64,000 bases of DNA. Origin: Thermogemmatispora aurantia. Its GTDB lineage: Bacteria; Chloroflexota; Ktedonobacteria; Ktedonobacterales; Ktedonobacteraceae. How positions within the stretch are numbered: the first letter of the stretch is position 1; every line of letters begins with the position of its first letter. The notes under the pieces were generated by a model. The model worked only from the letters and a program-made list of their open reading frames with translations, was not told the origin of the DNA and searched no databases. The DNA lies in the NCBI RefSeq assembly GCF_008974285.1, contig NZ_BKZV01000001.1, positions 1 to 64,000 on the forward strand. The letters are read 5' to 3'. The position numbers were made by a program, and so were the translations under genes. Positions 1 to 11,061 of the stretch are shown piece by piece.

Positions 1-1
1 C

Positions 2-1525
<1,524 letters not shown>

Positions 1526-2371
1526 ATAGATGGAAATGCAAAAGGAGATGGAAAGATAGAGGTGATCAGAATTGCCAACAGTTCCTCGATAAGAGGAATC
1601 CATCAGAGTAGCCGCTTCTCACGAGAGAGGTAAGGCACTCCATGAGTCCTATCTTCTTGCAGAGCTTTCACGGAATTACTATAATGGAGGTGTCAGGCCA
1701 TACTAGAGGTGGCGTAGACAGAACCCAGAGATCTGCCCGAGGTGGGCTAGGCTGGGGCGCCAGCCGGCGACCCAGTTAGCAAAACCCCGCAGTCAGTGTC
1801 TGGGAGAAAAGATCTGGGATCACGGTTGGGGTCTGCGCAGAGGTGGCCCATGCGCAAGCCTCAACCTTTTTTATTGGGCAGAAGCAGGAGCGGAGCAGGG
1901 CACGCTCGTTCCCACAAGAGAGGGGAAAGCTTGGGCAAAGTCAGCGAATGCACAAAAGGCGAAAAAGGTAAATGGGGCTGAGGAAAAGAGCCGCGCCTGA
2001 GAGAAGGACGCAAGGGCTGTTGTCGAGCAGGCCACTGGTGAAGGAAGAAAGCACGCTGATTTCTGGAGAGAGTACGAATCTGGCGGCGAGAGAGAGAGAA
2101 GTAGCGTGGACGATAGGCGAAACGTCTGCTCATGCACACTCCTCTTTTGCAGCAGATGCCATACAAAGTGGTCGAACGACTAATGCAAGGAGAGCCAGGC
2201 CAAGCCTGCTCGTCCGCTGCTTGTTGACAAGCAAGCATGAAGGGGTCTCACTACAACATACGTTGGGTGAGACCCCTTCGCTCACAGTTGCAACTGTTCT
2301 GTCAAGCGACAAAGAAAAAGAAAGCGCTACACTAGCGTTGTGAAACGAGGTAGCGCTAGGGGCGAGCGAGG
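1526..2371. other. Long intergenic region, no supported gene
   Basis: About 850 bases separate the peptide synthetase from the convergent Fe-S carrier gene. The open frames here are purine-rich, resemble no family and overlap each other on both strands. Visible structures are a small hairpin at 1752-1775 (CTGGG/CCCAG outer and CGCC/GGCG inner pairs), a strong hairpin at 2239-2279 and a perfect 14-base palindrome ACAGTTGCAACTGT at 2284-2297. I see no tRNA or known riboswitch. Confidence 0.6.
2239..2279. terminator. Strong hairpin between convergent genes
   Basis: A 12-base perfect inverted repeat (GAAGGGGTCTCA pairing with TGAGACCCCTTC, plus one more C-G pair) encloses a loop of about 15 bases. 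It lies between the end of the peptide synthetase and the end of the Fe-S carrier gene. No clear U-tract follows on either strand, so its role as a terminator is inferred from position. Confidence 0.5.
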
Positions 2372-2770
2372 TTAGCGACCGCAAGCGCAGCCGCGCGGCT
2401 CGCCGCCGCCGCTGGCCGTTCTAAAGGAGTGGCCACAGCTGCAGGTTGTCACGGCATTGGGATTGTTCACCGTAAAGCCGGCGCCCATCAGACTATCAAC
2501 GTAGTCGATCTCGCTACCGTTGACATAATCCAGGCTCATCTCATCGATGAGCACCTTGAAATCGCCCTGAGCAATGACCGTATCACCTTCCTGCTCCTCA
2601 TCCAGCGTCATGCCATACTGGAGGCCGGAGCAGCCACCACTGGCCACGAAGATACGCAAGCCCAGATTAGGATCGTTCTCCTGCTGCAGAAGCTCGCGGA
2701 TCTTCTCCATTGCCAGAGGGGTCAGCGTCACCACGCTGCTTTCGCTCTTTTGCTGCGTCTGCTCGATCAT
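2372..2770 (-). CDS. erpA: A-type iron-sulfur cluster carrier/insertion protein (HesB/IscA/ErpA family)
   Basis: The 132-residue protein is a cytoplasmic A-type carrier that delivers Fe-S clusters to apo-enzymes. The family signature is complete: GGCSGLQYGM in the middle and TCSCGHSF near the C-terminus give the three conserved cysteines (CSG and CxC). The body is the usual 105-110 residues; a short tail GGGEPRGCACGR adds two further cysteines that the family does not need. A purine-rich GGGAGAGAG stands before the ATG. It is transcribed alone, convergent with the peptide synthetase. ErpA versus IscA cannot be settled by motif, so the symbol is tentative. Confidence 0.9.
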   Translation of the reverse strand: MIEQTQQKSESSVVTLTPLAMEKIRELLQQENDPNLGLRIFVASGGCSGLQYGMTLDEEQEGDTVIAQGDFKVLIDEMSLDYVNGSEIDYVDSLMGAGFTVNNPNAVTTCSCGHSFRTASGGGEPRGCACGR

Positions 2771-3024
2771 AAGTATCTCTCTCCCAAAAGTAGAACCTGC
2801 TTGCTCTCCTCAAGCCCACCAAGACAGGCCTCACGTACCCAGCAGATACGTGTTAGGCCTTCTATGAAGACACTTCAAGCACCCAGTTGCGTTTTATTAT
2901 ATCCCACGAGGTATACAGCGTCAAGGGAAAGGGCAAGGGCCTATGCTCTCAGCCAGAGGAGGAGGTCAATCCCCGCCCAGCGACCGCTCGCAGCCGCCTG
3001 CCAGCGAGAGCAAGCCAGTAGGAA

Positions 3025-4671
3025 CTAGAGACCAAAGCGCTGTTGGGCGCGGATCAGATTGGCCAGCAATGCAGGCACTTCAGGTGGGGAGCCATAGAGC
3101 AGGCCACCATGCCACTCACCACTAGAAGTCATCCGCAACATTGTATTGGCTGCCGACCAGTCCTGAGCGAGTAAATGGGCAGCGAGACCGCTGACGATAG
3201 ACGCAGCAAATGAGGAGCCTGACCAATCTGCCCAGCCAGTGGTGTTCGGCTCGCCGTTGGGGAAGGTGGGCGAGATATAGACTCCTCTGACAGCATCGGG
3301 TAGATCGTTACTATCTCTCACACCCTCAACATCGCCCCCGAACGTAGCCACGCCGCCATTCACCGGCGGCATAGCAGCGACATTGGCAAACTGGGACGGC
3401 TCGAAGCGACTGTTGACCGAGGTCACACTGACCACCGTTGCATAGCGCGCTGGCGCTCGCGGCGGCCTTCGCCGCTTTCCCTGGCGAGTTTCCGGCCAGG
3501 AATCGTTTCCCGCAGCGGCGACTAACAAGGCCCCTTGGGCATAGAGACTTTCAAAGAGGAGGCGCAACCCATCCTCCAGCAGCGTCAGGGCACTCATAGC
3601 ACTGGCCAATCCCCGACTTGGCCAACGACGATCATCGAACCAGACATAGGGGAGACGACGCGCATCGGGTAAGGTGGTCAGGCTCAAATTGACGACCAGG
3701 CGCCGAATAGTCCCGGTGAACAACTCTTTCTCCAGTCCCGTCAGGGCTGCGAAGAGCCCGTAGAGATCGCCCCCCCCATAGTCATTGAGAATGCGAATCA
3801 GTCGAATGCGCGCCTGGGGAGCAATATCTCGAATCAGGCCAGCCACAAAGAGGCCGTGGTCAGGCATAGGATAATACAGAGCCTCGCCGTAATGATCACG
3901 TCCAGTGCGTACCGCCTCCCAGAGCGGATAGCGATCATATTCGATTTGGAAGAGGCCGCGGCCATTGCGCAAATCGGCTGCCAGCCGCTGGAGCAGCCAG
4001 TTCCGCCGGAATTCGGGGCGGTCCGCCGCTCGTAGGAGGCGCTCGGCCTCGACCGCGGTGTCAAGCACTGCTACCAGGACATTGCCCGCCCCCTCGGGAT
4101 CAAGCAGGAGTCCCTGATCAAGAAAGGAAATATGCCAGCCGAGCGGTGGCTCATTGGCTCCGATGGCTGGCAACTCTAGCCGCGGAGCAGGACGCGGCGG
4201 CAGAGCTGGCCCGCCGATGCTGTAGTAAAAAGGGGCGGCAGTGACCAGCCAGTTGGGCATCATAGAGACGAGGCGGAGACCTCGCTCAGCTAGCTCATCA
4301 AGATGCACCTGCAGATAGGCAAGCGCCAGGGGCATAGGATCAATGAGCGCCTGCTCTAAATGGCGCACCTGATAGAAAATCGCCACAAGCGGTTGCTGGC
4401 GATGATAGCCAAAGAGGAAGGCCCGCTGGCGAATCGGAGGCCGGGATGGCTTCGCCTCTTCCTGCCAGTGGCCTCCGCTCCCATATGGTTCCAGCATCAG
4501 ATGATGTGGTGCCAGAAGAGCATTGAGCTGGCTCCGTACCTGCTCAGCCAGCAATTCCAAGGCATCTTCAGCCGGCCTTCTGGGCAGTTGCACTACAACC
4601 ACCATTTCTCCACGTACCCAGTGAAATAGCTCGGTTGGCCTCCCTATGAGGTCAGCAGCATCAGGAGTCAT
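3025..4671 (-). CDS. Subtilisin-like serine protease (S8 family), cytoplasmic type
   Basis: This 548-residue protein carries a complete S8 triad: Asp204 in VLVAVLDTAVEA, His272 in DHGLFVAGLI, and Ser487 in SGSSFAAS, with the oxyanion Asn389 in VAAAGND. The catalytic domain fills the C-terminal two thirds. The first 190 residues match nothing I recognise and hold no signal peptide or membrane segment, so the enzyme is probably intracellular. The blocks around His and Ser are looser than in subtilisin (GSSFAAS instead of GTSMAxP), as in stand-alone or effector-associated peptidases. It is flanked by intergenic DNA on both sides and forms no operon. Substrate unknown. Confidence 0.85.
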   Translation of the reverse strand: MTPDAADLIGRPTELFHWVRGEMVVVVQLPRRPAEDALELLAEQVRSQLNALLAPHHLMLEPYGSGGHWQEEAKPSRPPIRQRAFLFGYHRQQPLVAIFYQVRHLEQALIDPMPLALAYLQVHLDELAERGLRLVSMMPNWLVTAAPFYYSIGGPALPPRPAPRLELPAIGANEPPLGWHISFLDQGLLLDPEGAGNVLVAVLDTAVEAERLLRAADRPEFRRNWLLQRLAADLRNGRGLFQIEYDRYPLWEAVRTGRDHYGEALYYPMPDHGLFVAGLIRDIAPQARIRLIRILNDYGGGDLYGLFAALTGLEKELFTGTIRRLVVNLSLTTLPDARRLPYVWFDDRRWPSRGLASAMSALTLLEDGLRLLFESLYAQGALLVAAAGNDSWPETRQGKRRRPPRAPARYATVVSVTSVNSRFEPSQFANVAAMPPVNGGVATFGGDVEGVRDSNDLPDAVRGVYISPTFPNGEPNTTGWADWSGSSFAASIVSGLAAHLLAQDWSAANTMLRMTSSGEWHGGLLYGSPPEVPALLANLIRAQQRFGL

Positions 4672-5082
4672 GCACAGATCCCCTTCTAGCTAGAGCTAGT
4701 ACGGCATGAACGAGCGCGCAACATGGTGAGCAGCGTTCCTCCGCAGGTAGACAGCCGCAGTCAGGATGGCATCTTTGCCCTCTTCCTTCCTCAGCAAAGA
4801 CCCCTTTCTCCCTTGCCTCCCCGCCTACCTGCTTCATGCAAAATGAGATGGAGCGACTGCTTTTCTATCATCGGGCATTATAACTGAACCAATAGAAGAT
4901 AGCAAATAGACCTTCCGGGGCGCTTCTCAGGGATAGGCCGAATGGCTTTGCCTGGCCGTACGCTGGTAACCGGAGCAGCTGCCCAGCCTCCTTTTCTTCG
5001 CCCCTGGAATCCCGTTATAATGAGACAAGAAGCCCTGGGAGCCAGGATCAAGGGAGAAGGAAAAGAAAAGAGTACCGTTGTG
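4672..5082. other. Divergent intergenic region with a TATAAT box
   Basis: These 411 bases separate the divergent S8 protease and M20 peptidase genes. A perfect TATAAT at 5016-5021 is a likely -10 element for the downstream peptidase; the -35 region (about 4993-4998, TTTCTT) is weak. No other structure stands out. Confidence 0.45.
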
Positions 5083-6180
5083 ATGAGCGCAGATCGTCTC
5101 TACGCCACTCTGATAGAACTGGTAGGCTTGCCCTCCACCTCAGGCCATGAGGAGCACGTTCGCCAGTACCTTGAGGCTACCTTGCAGGCCCAGGGGTTAA
5201 CCACCAGCGTTGACCCCGCTGGGAATCTGATCGCTCTGCTCCCCGGCCAGGGCCGTCCTGTGCTTCTGAATGCCCATATGGACCGTGTCCCACCGGGGCG
5301 AGGGCAGCATCCGGTGCTGCGCGATGGCGTGCTCTACAGCGACGGCAGCTCTAACCTTGGAGCCGACGACGCCGCCGGTCTGGCCATTATTCTGGAAACA
5401 CTCAGGCGTCTCCAGGAGCGTTCGCTTCCCCACCCGCCGATCGTCGCTCTCTTCACTGTCCAGGAGGAAAGCGGCCTGCAAGGAGCCCGCGCCTTCGATC
5501 CGACCCCCTGGCAGGTAAGCGAGGGTATTGTCTTTGACAATGCCTTTGAGGCCGGCGTAGTCGTCTCGCGTGGCGCTCACTACGAAGCCTTCGATGTCGA
5601 GATCACTGGTCGCACCGGTCATCCTGGCAAAGATCTGAGTCAGACCGTGAACGCCGTGGAGATTTTCCGCCAGGCGGCCTATCCTCACGGCTCGCTCGCC
5701 AATGACCAGACGCGGATTCTGATCGGACGCATCGAGGGCGGTAGCGCGCGCAACGCCGTTCCTGCTCGTGTACTACTCCAGGGAGAGCTGCGCAGCTTCG
5801 AGGGAAGTGAGCAGATAGAGCGCTACCGTGAACGCCTGCGCAGGGCTTTTGAAGAGAGCGCCCATCAGGCCGGCGGGCGAGCAGAGATACACTTTGTCTC
5901 ACACTGCAACGCCTACGTTGTCGATGAACAAGAGCCGCTACTGGCCCTCTATCGTCAGGTGCTTGCTGATCGGGGCAAGCAGATCCAGTTGCGTCCCACC
6001 TTCATCGGCAGCGATACGAGCGCTCTGCGCCCGCGCATACGTGTCTTTACCATCTCCACCGGTGTGGTGAACGAGCATTCTCCCACAGAATATGTGCCGC
6101 TTGAACCACTGGAGCAACTGGTAGAGGACACGCTAGAGGTGCTGCGCCGTTGGTCGGGCGCTGGCTCAGCGGCTGACTGA
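5083..6180 (+). CDS. M20-family metallopeptidase, PepT-like
   Basis: The protein is a zinc-dependent exopeptidase of the M20 family, closest in motif pattern to tripeptidase PepT-type enzymes. It shows LLNAHMDRVPPG (His and Asp of the first metal site), LGADDAAGLAI (bridging Asp), VQEESGLQGA (general base and metal Glu pair), a dimerisation insert with TGRTGHPGKD, and a late NEHSPTEY (final metal His). An in-frame ATG lies 141 bases further upstream, but that stretch is not family-like and contains the TATAAT box at 5016-5021, so I use the ATG at 5083 (MSADRLYATLIELVGLPSTS). An ATG at 5020-5022 or GTG at 5080 is possible. No leader is seen; cytoplasmic. It is monocistronic, followed by the rhomboid gene after 237 bases. 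Confidence 0.88.
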   Translation: MSADRLYATLIELVGLPSTSGHEEHVRQYLEATLQAQGLTTSVDPAGNLIALLPGQGRPVLLNAHMDRVPPGRGQHPVLRDGVLYSDGSSNLGADDAAGLAIILETLRRLQERSLPHPPIVALFTVQEESGLQGARAFDPTPWQVSEGIVFDNAFEAGVVVSRGAHYEAFDVEITGRTGHPGKDLSQTVNAVEIFRQAAYPHGSLANDQTRILIGRIEGGSARNAVPARVLLQGELRSFEGSEQIERYRERLRRAFEESAHQAGGRAEIHFVSHCNAYVVDEQEPLLALYRQVLADRGKQIQLRPTFIGSDTSALRPRIRVFTISTGVVNEHSPTEYVPLEPLEQLVEDTLEVLRRWSGAGSAAD

Positions 6181-6417
6181 AACCCTGCGCAGTCGGGTCC
6201 AGAGCAGCGGAAGCCAAGGCAGAGCCGAACAGGCCGGGTCCCGCTCAGAGAGGGCCTTGGTCAGAGGTTGCCTGTCGATCAATTGGGCAGCAGCGACACA
6301 CAGCTGCATACAAGTCCGGTCTGGCATATCCTGGTCGACGCACGCCACCTGAAGCGCCGCTGGCCCGTGAATTGTATTGGAGCATAGTAACCTACAGGCT
6401 AAAGGAGGAGGCTGCAG

Positions 6418-7197
6418 GTGATACCCTTCCAGGACTTCCCAGGGCCACGCCGACATGTGCCCTGGATGACATGGAGTCTGATCCTGGTCAATGTACTGAT
6501 TTTTCTCTATGAACTTTCCCTCGGGAATCGCGTAGATGAGCTGATTTTCGCCTATGGAGTGGTGCCCGTCGCCTTATTACACGGCGTTCCTCAGACAGCC
6601 CTTGTGCAAACTCACCTTGCTTTCCAGACTCCCCAGCCGGTCTACTTCACCCTGATTACTTCTCAGTTTCTGCACGCCGGCTGGTTGCACATCGGCGGCA
6701 ATATGCTCTTCCTCTATGTTTTCGGCGATAACGTGGAAGACCGTCTTGGGCACTTTCCTTATCTCTGCTTCTACCTGCTCTGCGGCATCGTCGCCGGCCT
6801 CGTCCAGGCTGTGGCCTTTCCTGACTCAACGGTCCCCAGCATTGGGGCCAGCGGCGCCATCGCTGGTGTGCTGGCAGCCTATCTGGTTCTTTTTCCCCTG
6901 GCCGGCGTGCGCACGGTCATCTTCATCTTCTTTTTCTTCACCATCGTGACACTGCCAGCGATTGTACTCATTGGCCTCTGGTTTGTGCTGCAGCTTTTCG
7001 ATGGTGTGGCCTCACTGGCCCAGGTGCAACAGGGCATGGGCGGCGTCGCTTATCTGGCCCACGTTGGCGGCTTCCTGACTGGCCTGATCATTACGCTAAT
7101 CCTGCGCCCCTGGCTCAAGCCACCAGCTTCCATCAGCTATCCCTCCTATCCCTACCACCCCTACTCACGCGAGAACGACTATCGCCGCTGGTGGTAA
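6418..7197 (+). CDS. Rhomboid-family intramembrane serine protease
   Basis: This 259-residue integral membrane protein is a rhomboid protease that cleaves transmembrane substrates. It shows the family blocks HIGGNMLFLYVFGDNVED (loop 1 region and TM2), SIGASGAIAG with catalytic Ser145, and YLAHVGGFLTG with catalytic His215. About six hydrophobic segments are present, and the C-terminus is a short Tyr/Pro/Ser tail. Start is GTG at 6418, supported by AAAGGAGGAG ending 8 bases upstream. It has no operon partner. The assignment is firm; substrates are unknown. Confidence 0.93.
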   Translation: MIPFQDFPGPRRHVPWMTWSLILVNVLIFLYELSLGNRVDELIFAYGVVPVALLHGVPQTALVQTHLAFQTPQPVYFTLITSQFLHAGWLHIGGNMLFLYVFGDNVEDRLGHFPYLCFYLLCGIVAGLVQAVAFPDSTVPSIGASGAIAGVLAAYLVLFPLAGVRTVIFIFFFFTIVTLPAIVLIGLWFVLQLFDGVASLAQVQQGMGGVAYLAHVGGFLTGLIITLILRPWLKPPASISYPSYPYHPYSRENDYRRWW

Positions 7198-7346
7198 GCT
7201 GAAGCCCGGGCGACAACGCGTCCCATTGTAAGCTTCACCCAGATCCCCTCACGAGCATGCGCTCTGGCATGACGCAAGCAGAGTCTCGCCACAGGCCAGA
7301 GCGCATGCTTGGGAGCTTCCTGCCGGCATCCAGGCCCCTCAGCACG

Positions 7347-8393
7347 TTAGCGTTTTTCCATCTCCTCTTCTGCCTGACGCAGAGGCAGCTCCAGGAGCTG
7401 CTCCTCTATCTCACGCCAGGCGGCCTCTTGCGCTTCGTACAGCGATAATGAGCGACCTGCCGCGCTGGCTTCCTCCACCTTACGGCTGACATATCTCCTG
7501 AAATTTTGAAGATATGGCAATTGCTCAGTATAGAAAGGCATCAGACGCAGTTCGATATCGCCATGGCTGTAGAAGGCTTCGGGACGAAAGCAGAGAGAGA
7601 TCAGCTGGGCATAGCGCTCAATCAAGGACTGTTGGGTCTGGGTAAAAGCATGAGGGAAAGCGCTAGAGACAATGAGACAGCCAGCAACACGCGTCTGCCA
7701 GAGAATGGGACAGGCCACGGCGCTCTGCTCATGCTCGACCCAGTGAGCGGCGAAGAGACTGTACTCTTCATCACGACTCGGAATAGTCACTAGCCGGCAA
7801 TGGGTCACAGCAGCTCCGGCTAGGGACTCTGCTCCCAGGAAAATCGCCTGTTGGCTGAGATCACGCGGCCAGGGAGGATTGCCACGTCCAACAATCTCAC
7901 GCAGGCTACGCACCTTCCGCCCCGGTGCTGGCGGCGGCATACAACGCGCAACCGTCACAGCCAGACCACGCTGCTCAGGATCAAGCTGCCTGAGCATTTG
8001 CTGCAACAGGAGATCGTAGAGTGCATCTGGATAGAGAGAAGGGGGCGTGGTCGTATACATGCTGAGGGCTCGCACGTAAACCTCGACAGGTGGCGCCGGC
8101 AGCACTGCCGGGGCAGAGGCCTCCGTCGACTGTTCCAACAGCTTCGGGAAGTCGTTGGCCAGCAGACGTATCAACTCGGGGTAGACTTCGCGCGGCACCG
8201 CCTTCAGCAAGCGCCGGATGTTATCCTCTCGCGGCTGCACTACACCCCGCGCCCAGCGCCTGAGTGTAATCGGCTGTACCCCCATCTCTTGCGCAAGCCG
8301 CCTCTCCAGCTGAATGTCTTCAATAAGCTGACTCAACAGTTCCTGCCAGGTTTGCAAGCGTCTTCCCTTCCCATAGCGTTCCTGAAATATCAT
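7347..8393 (-). CDS. HTH regulator with C-terminal GAF-like domain
   Basis: The N-terminal 60 residues form a Cro/XRE-like helix-turn-helix (LAQEMGVQPITLRRWARGVVQP), with a linker to about residue 130. The middle part (about 165-290) reads as a GAF-type sensor: an IVGRGNPPWP entry, AVACPILWQTRVAGCLIVSS, then AQLISLCFRPEAF. The C-terminus is a short acidic, probably helical tail. The combination suggests a transcriptional regulator responding to a small ligand or redox state. It lies alone between the convergent rhomboid gene and the divergent mannosyltransferase. The ligand is not predictable from sequence. Confidence 0.75.
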   Translation of the reverse strand: MIFQERYGKGRRLQTWQELLSQLIEDIQLERRLAQEMGVQPITLRRWARGVVQPREDNIRRLLKAVPREVYPELIRLLANDFPKLLEQSTEASAPAVLPAPPVEVYVRALSMYTTTPPSLYPDALYDLLLQQMLRQLDPEQRGLAVTVARCMPPPAPGRKVRSLREIVGRGNPPWPRDLSQQAIFLGAESLAGAAVTHCRLVTIPSRDEEYSLFAAHWVEHEQSAVACPILWQTRVAGCLIVSSAFPHAFTQTQQSLIERYAQLISLCFRPEAFYSHGDIELRLMPFYTEQLPYLQNFRRYVSRKVEEASAAGRSLSLYEAQEAAWREIEEQLLELPLRQAEEEMEKR

Positions 8394-8754
8394 TAGAGCA
8401 CTTTATCAGAAGAATCGATTGATCTACGTCTCAACTCAAAGAGGAAGTGCTGTTTCGTGACAGCTCTTCTATGATAACATATCCCCCATTGAACAACAAT
8501 CTCCTATGCAAATATTAGAGAATATTACTATGAGGAATGGAGGGGACCAAAGGGAACCTGCGCGTTATTGCCGCAGGCAATCAACCGTCACTCTATCAGA
8601 GCTGAACCATTTGCTCACGAGAAAGAGCGCGATCCGGCTCCCGGCACTGAGCGGAGCGCGGCAGCCGTTCCTCTCCGGCAGAGGAACCCGATCAGGTTAG
8701 CCGCAGACTGAGAGCGCTCGCGTATTTAAGATTTTCTGATCAATGAGGGTACTC
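8394..8754. other. Divergent intergenic region, no gene seen
   Basis: About 360 bases lie between the divergent HTH-GAF regulator and mannosyltransferase genes. The first 150 bases are AT-rich (for example around 8470-8535) and probably hold both promoters, but I could not place a convincing -35/-10 pair. The short open frame at 8506-8700 has no family resemblance. Confidence 0.4.
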
Positions 8755-10212
8755 ATGCTTCTTCGTTCACTACGTTCTCATCGCCCAAGACGGGATCAGC
8801 TGAGCCAGCCTCTGACTCAAGACGAGGCTGCGCAGCAGATTCTGCCAACGCCTGAATCCGCTACTGATGAGCACGGGCCTCTCGCACCTGGCCCGTGCCT
8901 TGCGAATAAGGAGGAGAAGCAGGAAGCCTCAACCACGTCCCGCAGCCTTGCTTTAAGGGAATTGGCCACAACAGGGGGCGAGAACAGGCTGTCTGAGCAG
9001 AAACAGCTCACCAGCGCTGAGGCAGGCCACTACAAGGAGCAGACGGCGAAGGCGGCCACGGCTCTCCGCTCTCCCTGGCTCGCCGCCATCCAGCAGGTCC
9101 TACCGATCTACAGCGCTACCCATCTGCTCTATTTGCTGCTGAGCTATGTCGCTTTTCTCTTCCCTGGCGACTCCAGCAGCACCAGCGGCCCTGTTCTACG
9201 GGCCATGATCAACAGCTGGAGGCACTGGGACACCGGCCATTTCATCACCATCGCTCTACATGGTTATAGCGACTGGTGGCGTACGGCCTTCTTTCCCCTC
9301 TATCCGCTCCTCATTCGCCTGGTCAATTATCTGGCAGATAATCCAGTGCTGGCGGGTCTGGTCGTCTCAAACCTGGCTGGCTTTGGTGTCCTGGTGCTGT
9401 TGTACCGCCTGGTCATTGAGGACTTTGACGACGAACTAGCCAATCGCACTGTGCTCTATTATGCAATGTTTCCTATGGCCTTTTTTCTGGCAGCAGCCTA
9501 TAGTGAATCACTCTTTATGCTTCTTTCTCTTCTCTGTTTCTATAGCACACGGCGTGGACGCTGGTGGCAGGCCGCGCTCTGGGGCGGCCTGACCAGCCTG
9601 ACGCGGGCCACCGCTATTCCGCTGCTCATCCCTTTTGTCTACGAATATCTGCGCCAGCACCATTTTCGCCTGCGTGAGTTCCGCCTCGATGTCCTCAGCA
9701 TCCTTGGCATTCCCAGCGGCCTCGCCCTATTTGCCGGCTATTGCTATCTGCGTTTTCACGATCCGCTGGCCTTTTCTCACGCGGAATCGGTCTGGCAGCG
9801 CAGTCTCCAACCTCCCTGGCTCGCCTTTAGCGCGACCATTACCGCCCTCGTTCAGGACTCCAGCCACCTTGACTTTATTACTATCCATCGCGTCATCGAC
9901 CTGACGCTGCTGACTGCGGTGCTGGCCCTGGTGGTGCTCCTTTTTGTAGGACCCTGGCGCCTGCGCGGCCCTCTCGCTCCCACTTACACGCTCTATACCG
10001 TTGGAGCCTTCATCTTCTTTCTGCTGGTTCCTGCGGTGGGACGCTATCCCACCATGTCGATGCCGCGCTTCGCCCTGGCCCTCTTCCCGGCCTTCATAGT
10101 GCTGGCACGCCTCGGCAAGAGTGAAAGCTTCCGCCTTCATTACCTAATTATCTCCGGGGGATTGCTCACCTTCTCGGTGCTCCAGTTTCTCATTGGCCAG
10201 TGGGCCGGTTAG
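8755..10212 (+). CDS. PIG-V-like mannosyltransferase, integral membrane
   Basis: This polytopic protein resembles the PIG-V/GPI mannosyltransferase-2 family of GT-C glycosyltransferases, which use polyprenyl-linked sugars on the outer membrane face. The family pattern is clear: SWRHWDTGHFITIALHGY (first luminal loop with the catalytic Asp), FFPLYPLLIR, and PMAFFLAAAYSESLFMLLSL, then LTSLTRATAIPLL. The first 100 residues are hydrophilic and Gln/Glu-rich and probably cytoplasmic. I prefer the ATG at 8755, which has GAGGG five bases before it, over an ATG at 8743 with no ribosome site. It is a single gene; the sugar acceptor is unknown. Confidence 0.8.
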   Translation: MLLRSLRSHRPRRDQLSQPLTQDEAAQQILPTPESATDEHGPLAPGPCLANKEEKQEASTTSRSLALRELATTGGENRLSEQKQLTSAEAGHYKEQTAKAATALRSPWLAAIQQVLPIYSATHLLYLLLSYVAFLFPGDSSSTSGPVLRAMINSWRHWDTGHFITIALHGYSDWWRTAFFPLYPLLIRLVNYLADNPVLAGLVVSNLAGFGVLVLLYRLVIEDFDDELANRTVLYYAMFPMAFFLAAAYSESLFMLLSLLCFYSTRRGRWWQAALWGGLTSLTRATAIPLLIPFVYEYLRQHHFRLREFRLDVLSILGIPSGLALFAGYCYLRFHDPLAFSHAESVWQRSLQPPWLAFSATITALVQDSSHLDFITIHRVIDLTLLTAVLALVVLLFVGPWRLRGPLAPTYTLYTVGAFIFFLLVPAVGRYPTMSMPRFALALFPAFIVLARLGKSESFRLHYLIISGGLLTFSVLQFLIGQWAG

Positions 10213-10365
10213 AGCAGGCTTCTTATCGATTACCAGCGCTAGCGCTCGCCAGTCCATAGCAGACCTGGTTAAAGCACAAGGCTTTTGTGCCACATCAGGA
10301 CGAAGGTGGCAAAATAGAGCGACGTGCCACGATGGCTTTGTTTAGGGCGCTCAGGATGGCTGGCT

Positions 10366-11061
10366 TCACTGCTCTTTCTCAATAGTGATCCAGCCATGCT
10401 TGAGCGCATAGACAACCGCCGCAGTGCGATCATTAACAGCCAGTTTCTTCAGAATTGAAGTAATATGATTCTTGACGGTCTGATCACTGATCTTGAGCAC
10501 CTTGGCGATCTCCTTGTTACTACGCCCGCGGGCAATATGGTCAAGAATTTCGATCTCGCGGCTGGATAGCGGTGATGGCTCCTTCTGAGTGTTGTCGACC
10601 TCTTCTTCTTCCTCGTTGAGGGCCCGGAATGAGGCCAAGACACGCGAGGCAATCTGCGGCCTGGAGAGCACATCATCGTTCATCAGATACTCGCCGCGAC
10701 TGACCTTGCGCACCGCATCCCGCAGCTCTTCCAGGCCGATATCACGCGTATAGTAAGCCGCGGCACCGACCTTGATCGACTGGAAGAGATCCTCCTCGTT
10801 CTCGGCGGGAGTGAGCATAATCATCGCGACATGCGGCGCAACCCGCCGCACCTGGCGAGCAATCTCCAGCGGATCAGCACAGGTCAGACCGGTATCGATC
10901 AAGGCGACGTCGAGTCGACCGTCGCCAGCGATCGCCAAAATCTCGGCGGGATCGGTCGTCTCGCCGACAATCTCACAATCCCCCATGCGTTCCAGGGTAG
11001 CGTGAATACCTATGCGCAGCAACGGCTGCTCTTCAACAATCAGCACACGTATTGTCTCCAT
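10366..11061 (-). CDS. NarL/LuxR-type response regulator (orphan)
   Basis: The protein is a two-domain response regulator: receiver (about 1-120) and LuxR HTH (about 160-225, SPLSSREIEILDHIARGRSNKEIAKVL then VKNHITSILKKL). The phosphoacceptor lies in VALIDTGLT and the acidic pair is EE (IVEEQP) rather than DD. The usually invariant receiver Lys (as in GYLLKD) is replaced: the block reads AAYYTRD, putting Arg there. This may alter phosphorylation-dependent switching. No kinase is adjacent. It is convergent with the mannosyltransferase and divergent from the L,D-transpeptidase gene. Confidence 0.9.
   Translation of the reverse strand: METIRVLIVEEQPLLRIGIHATLERMGDCEIVGETTDPAEILAIAGDGRLDVALIDTGLTCADPLEIARQVRRVAPHVAMIMLTPAENEEDLFQSIKVGAAAYYTRDIGLEELRDAVRKVSRGEYLMNDDVLSRPQIASRVLASFRALNEEEEEVDNTQKEPSPLSSREIEILDHIARGRSNKEIAKVLKISDQTVKNHITSILKKLAVNDRTAAVVYALKHGWITIEKEQ

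Noticed and set aside
1796..2384. Overlapping open frames on both strands
   Set aside because: Low-complexity, no family resemblance, and mutually overlapping; composition like a noncoding purine-rich stretch.
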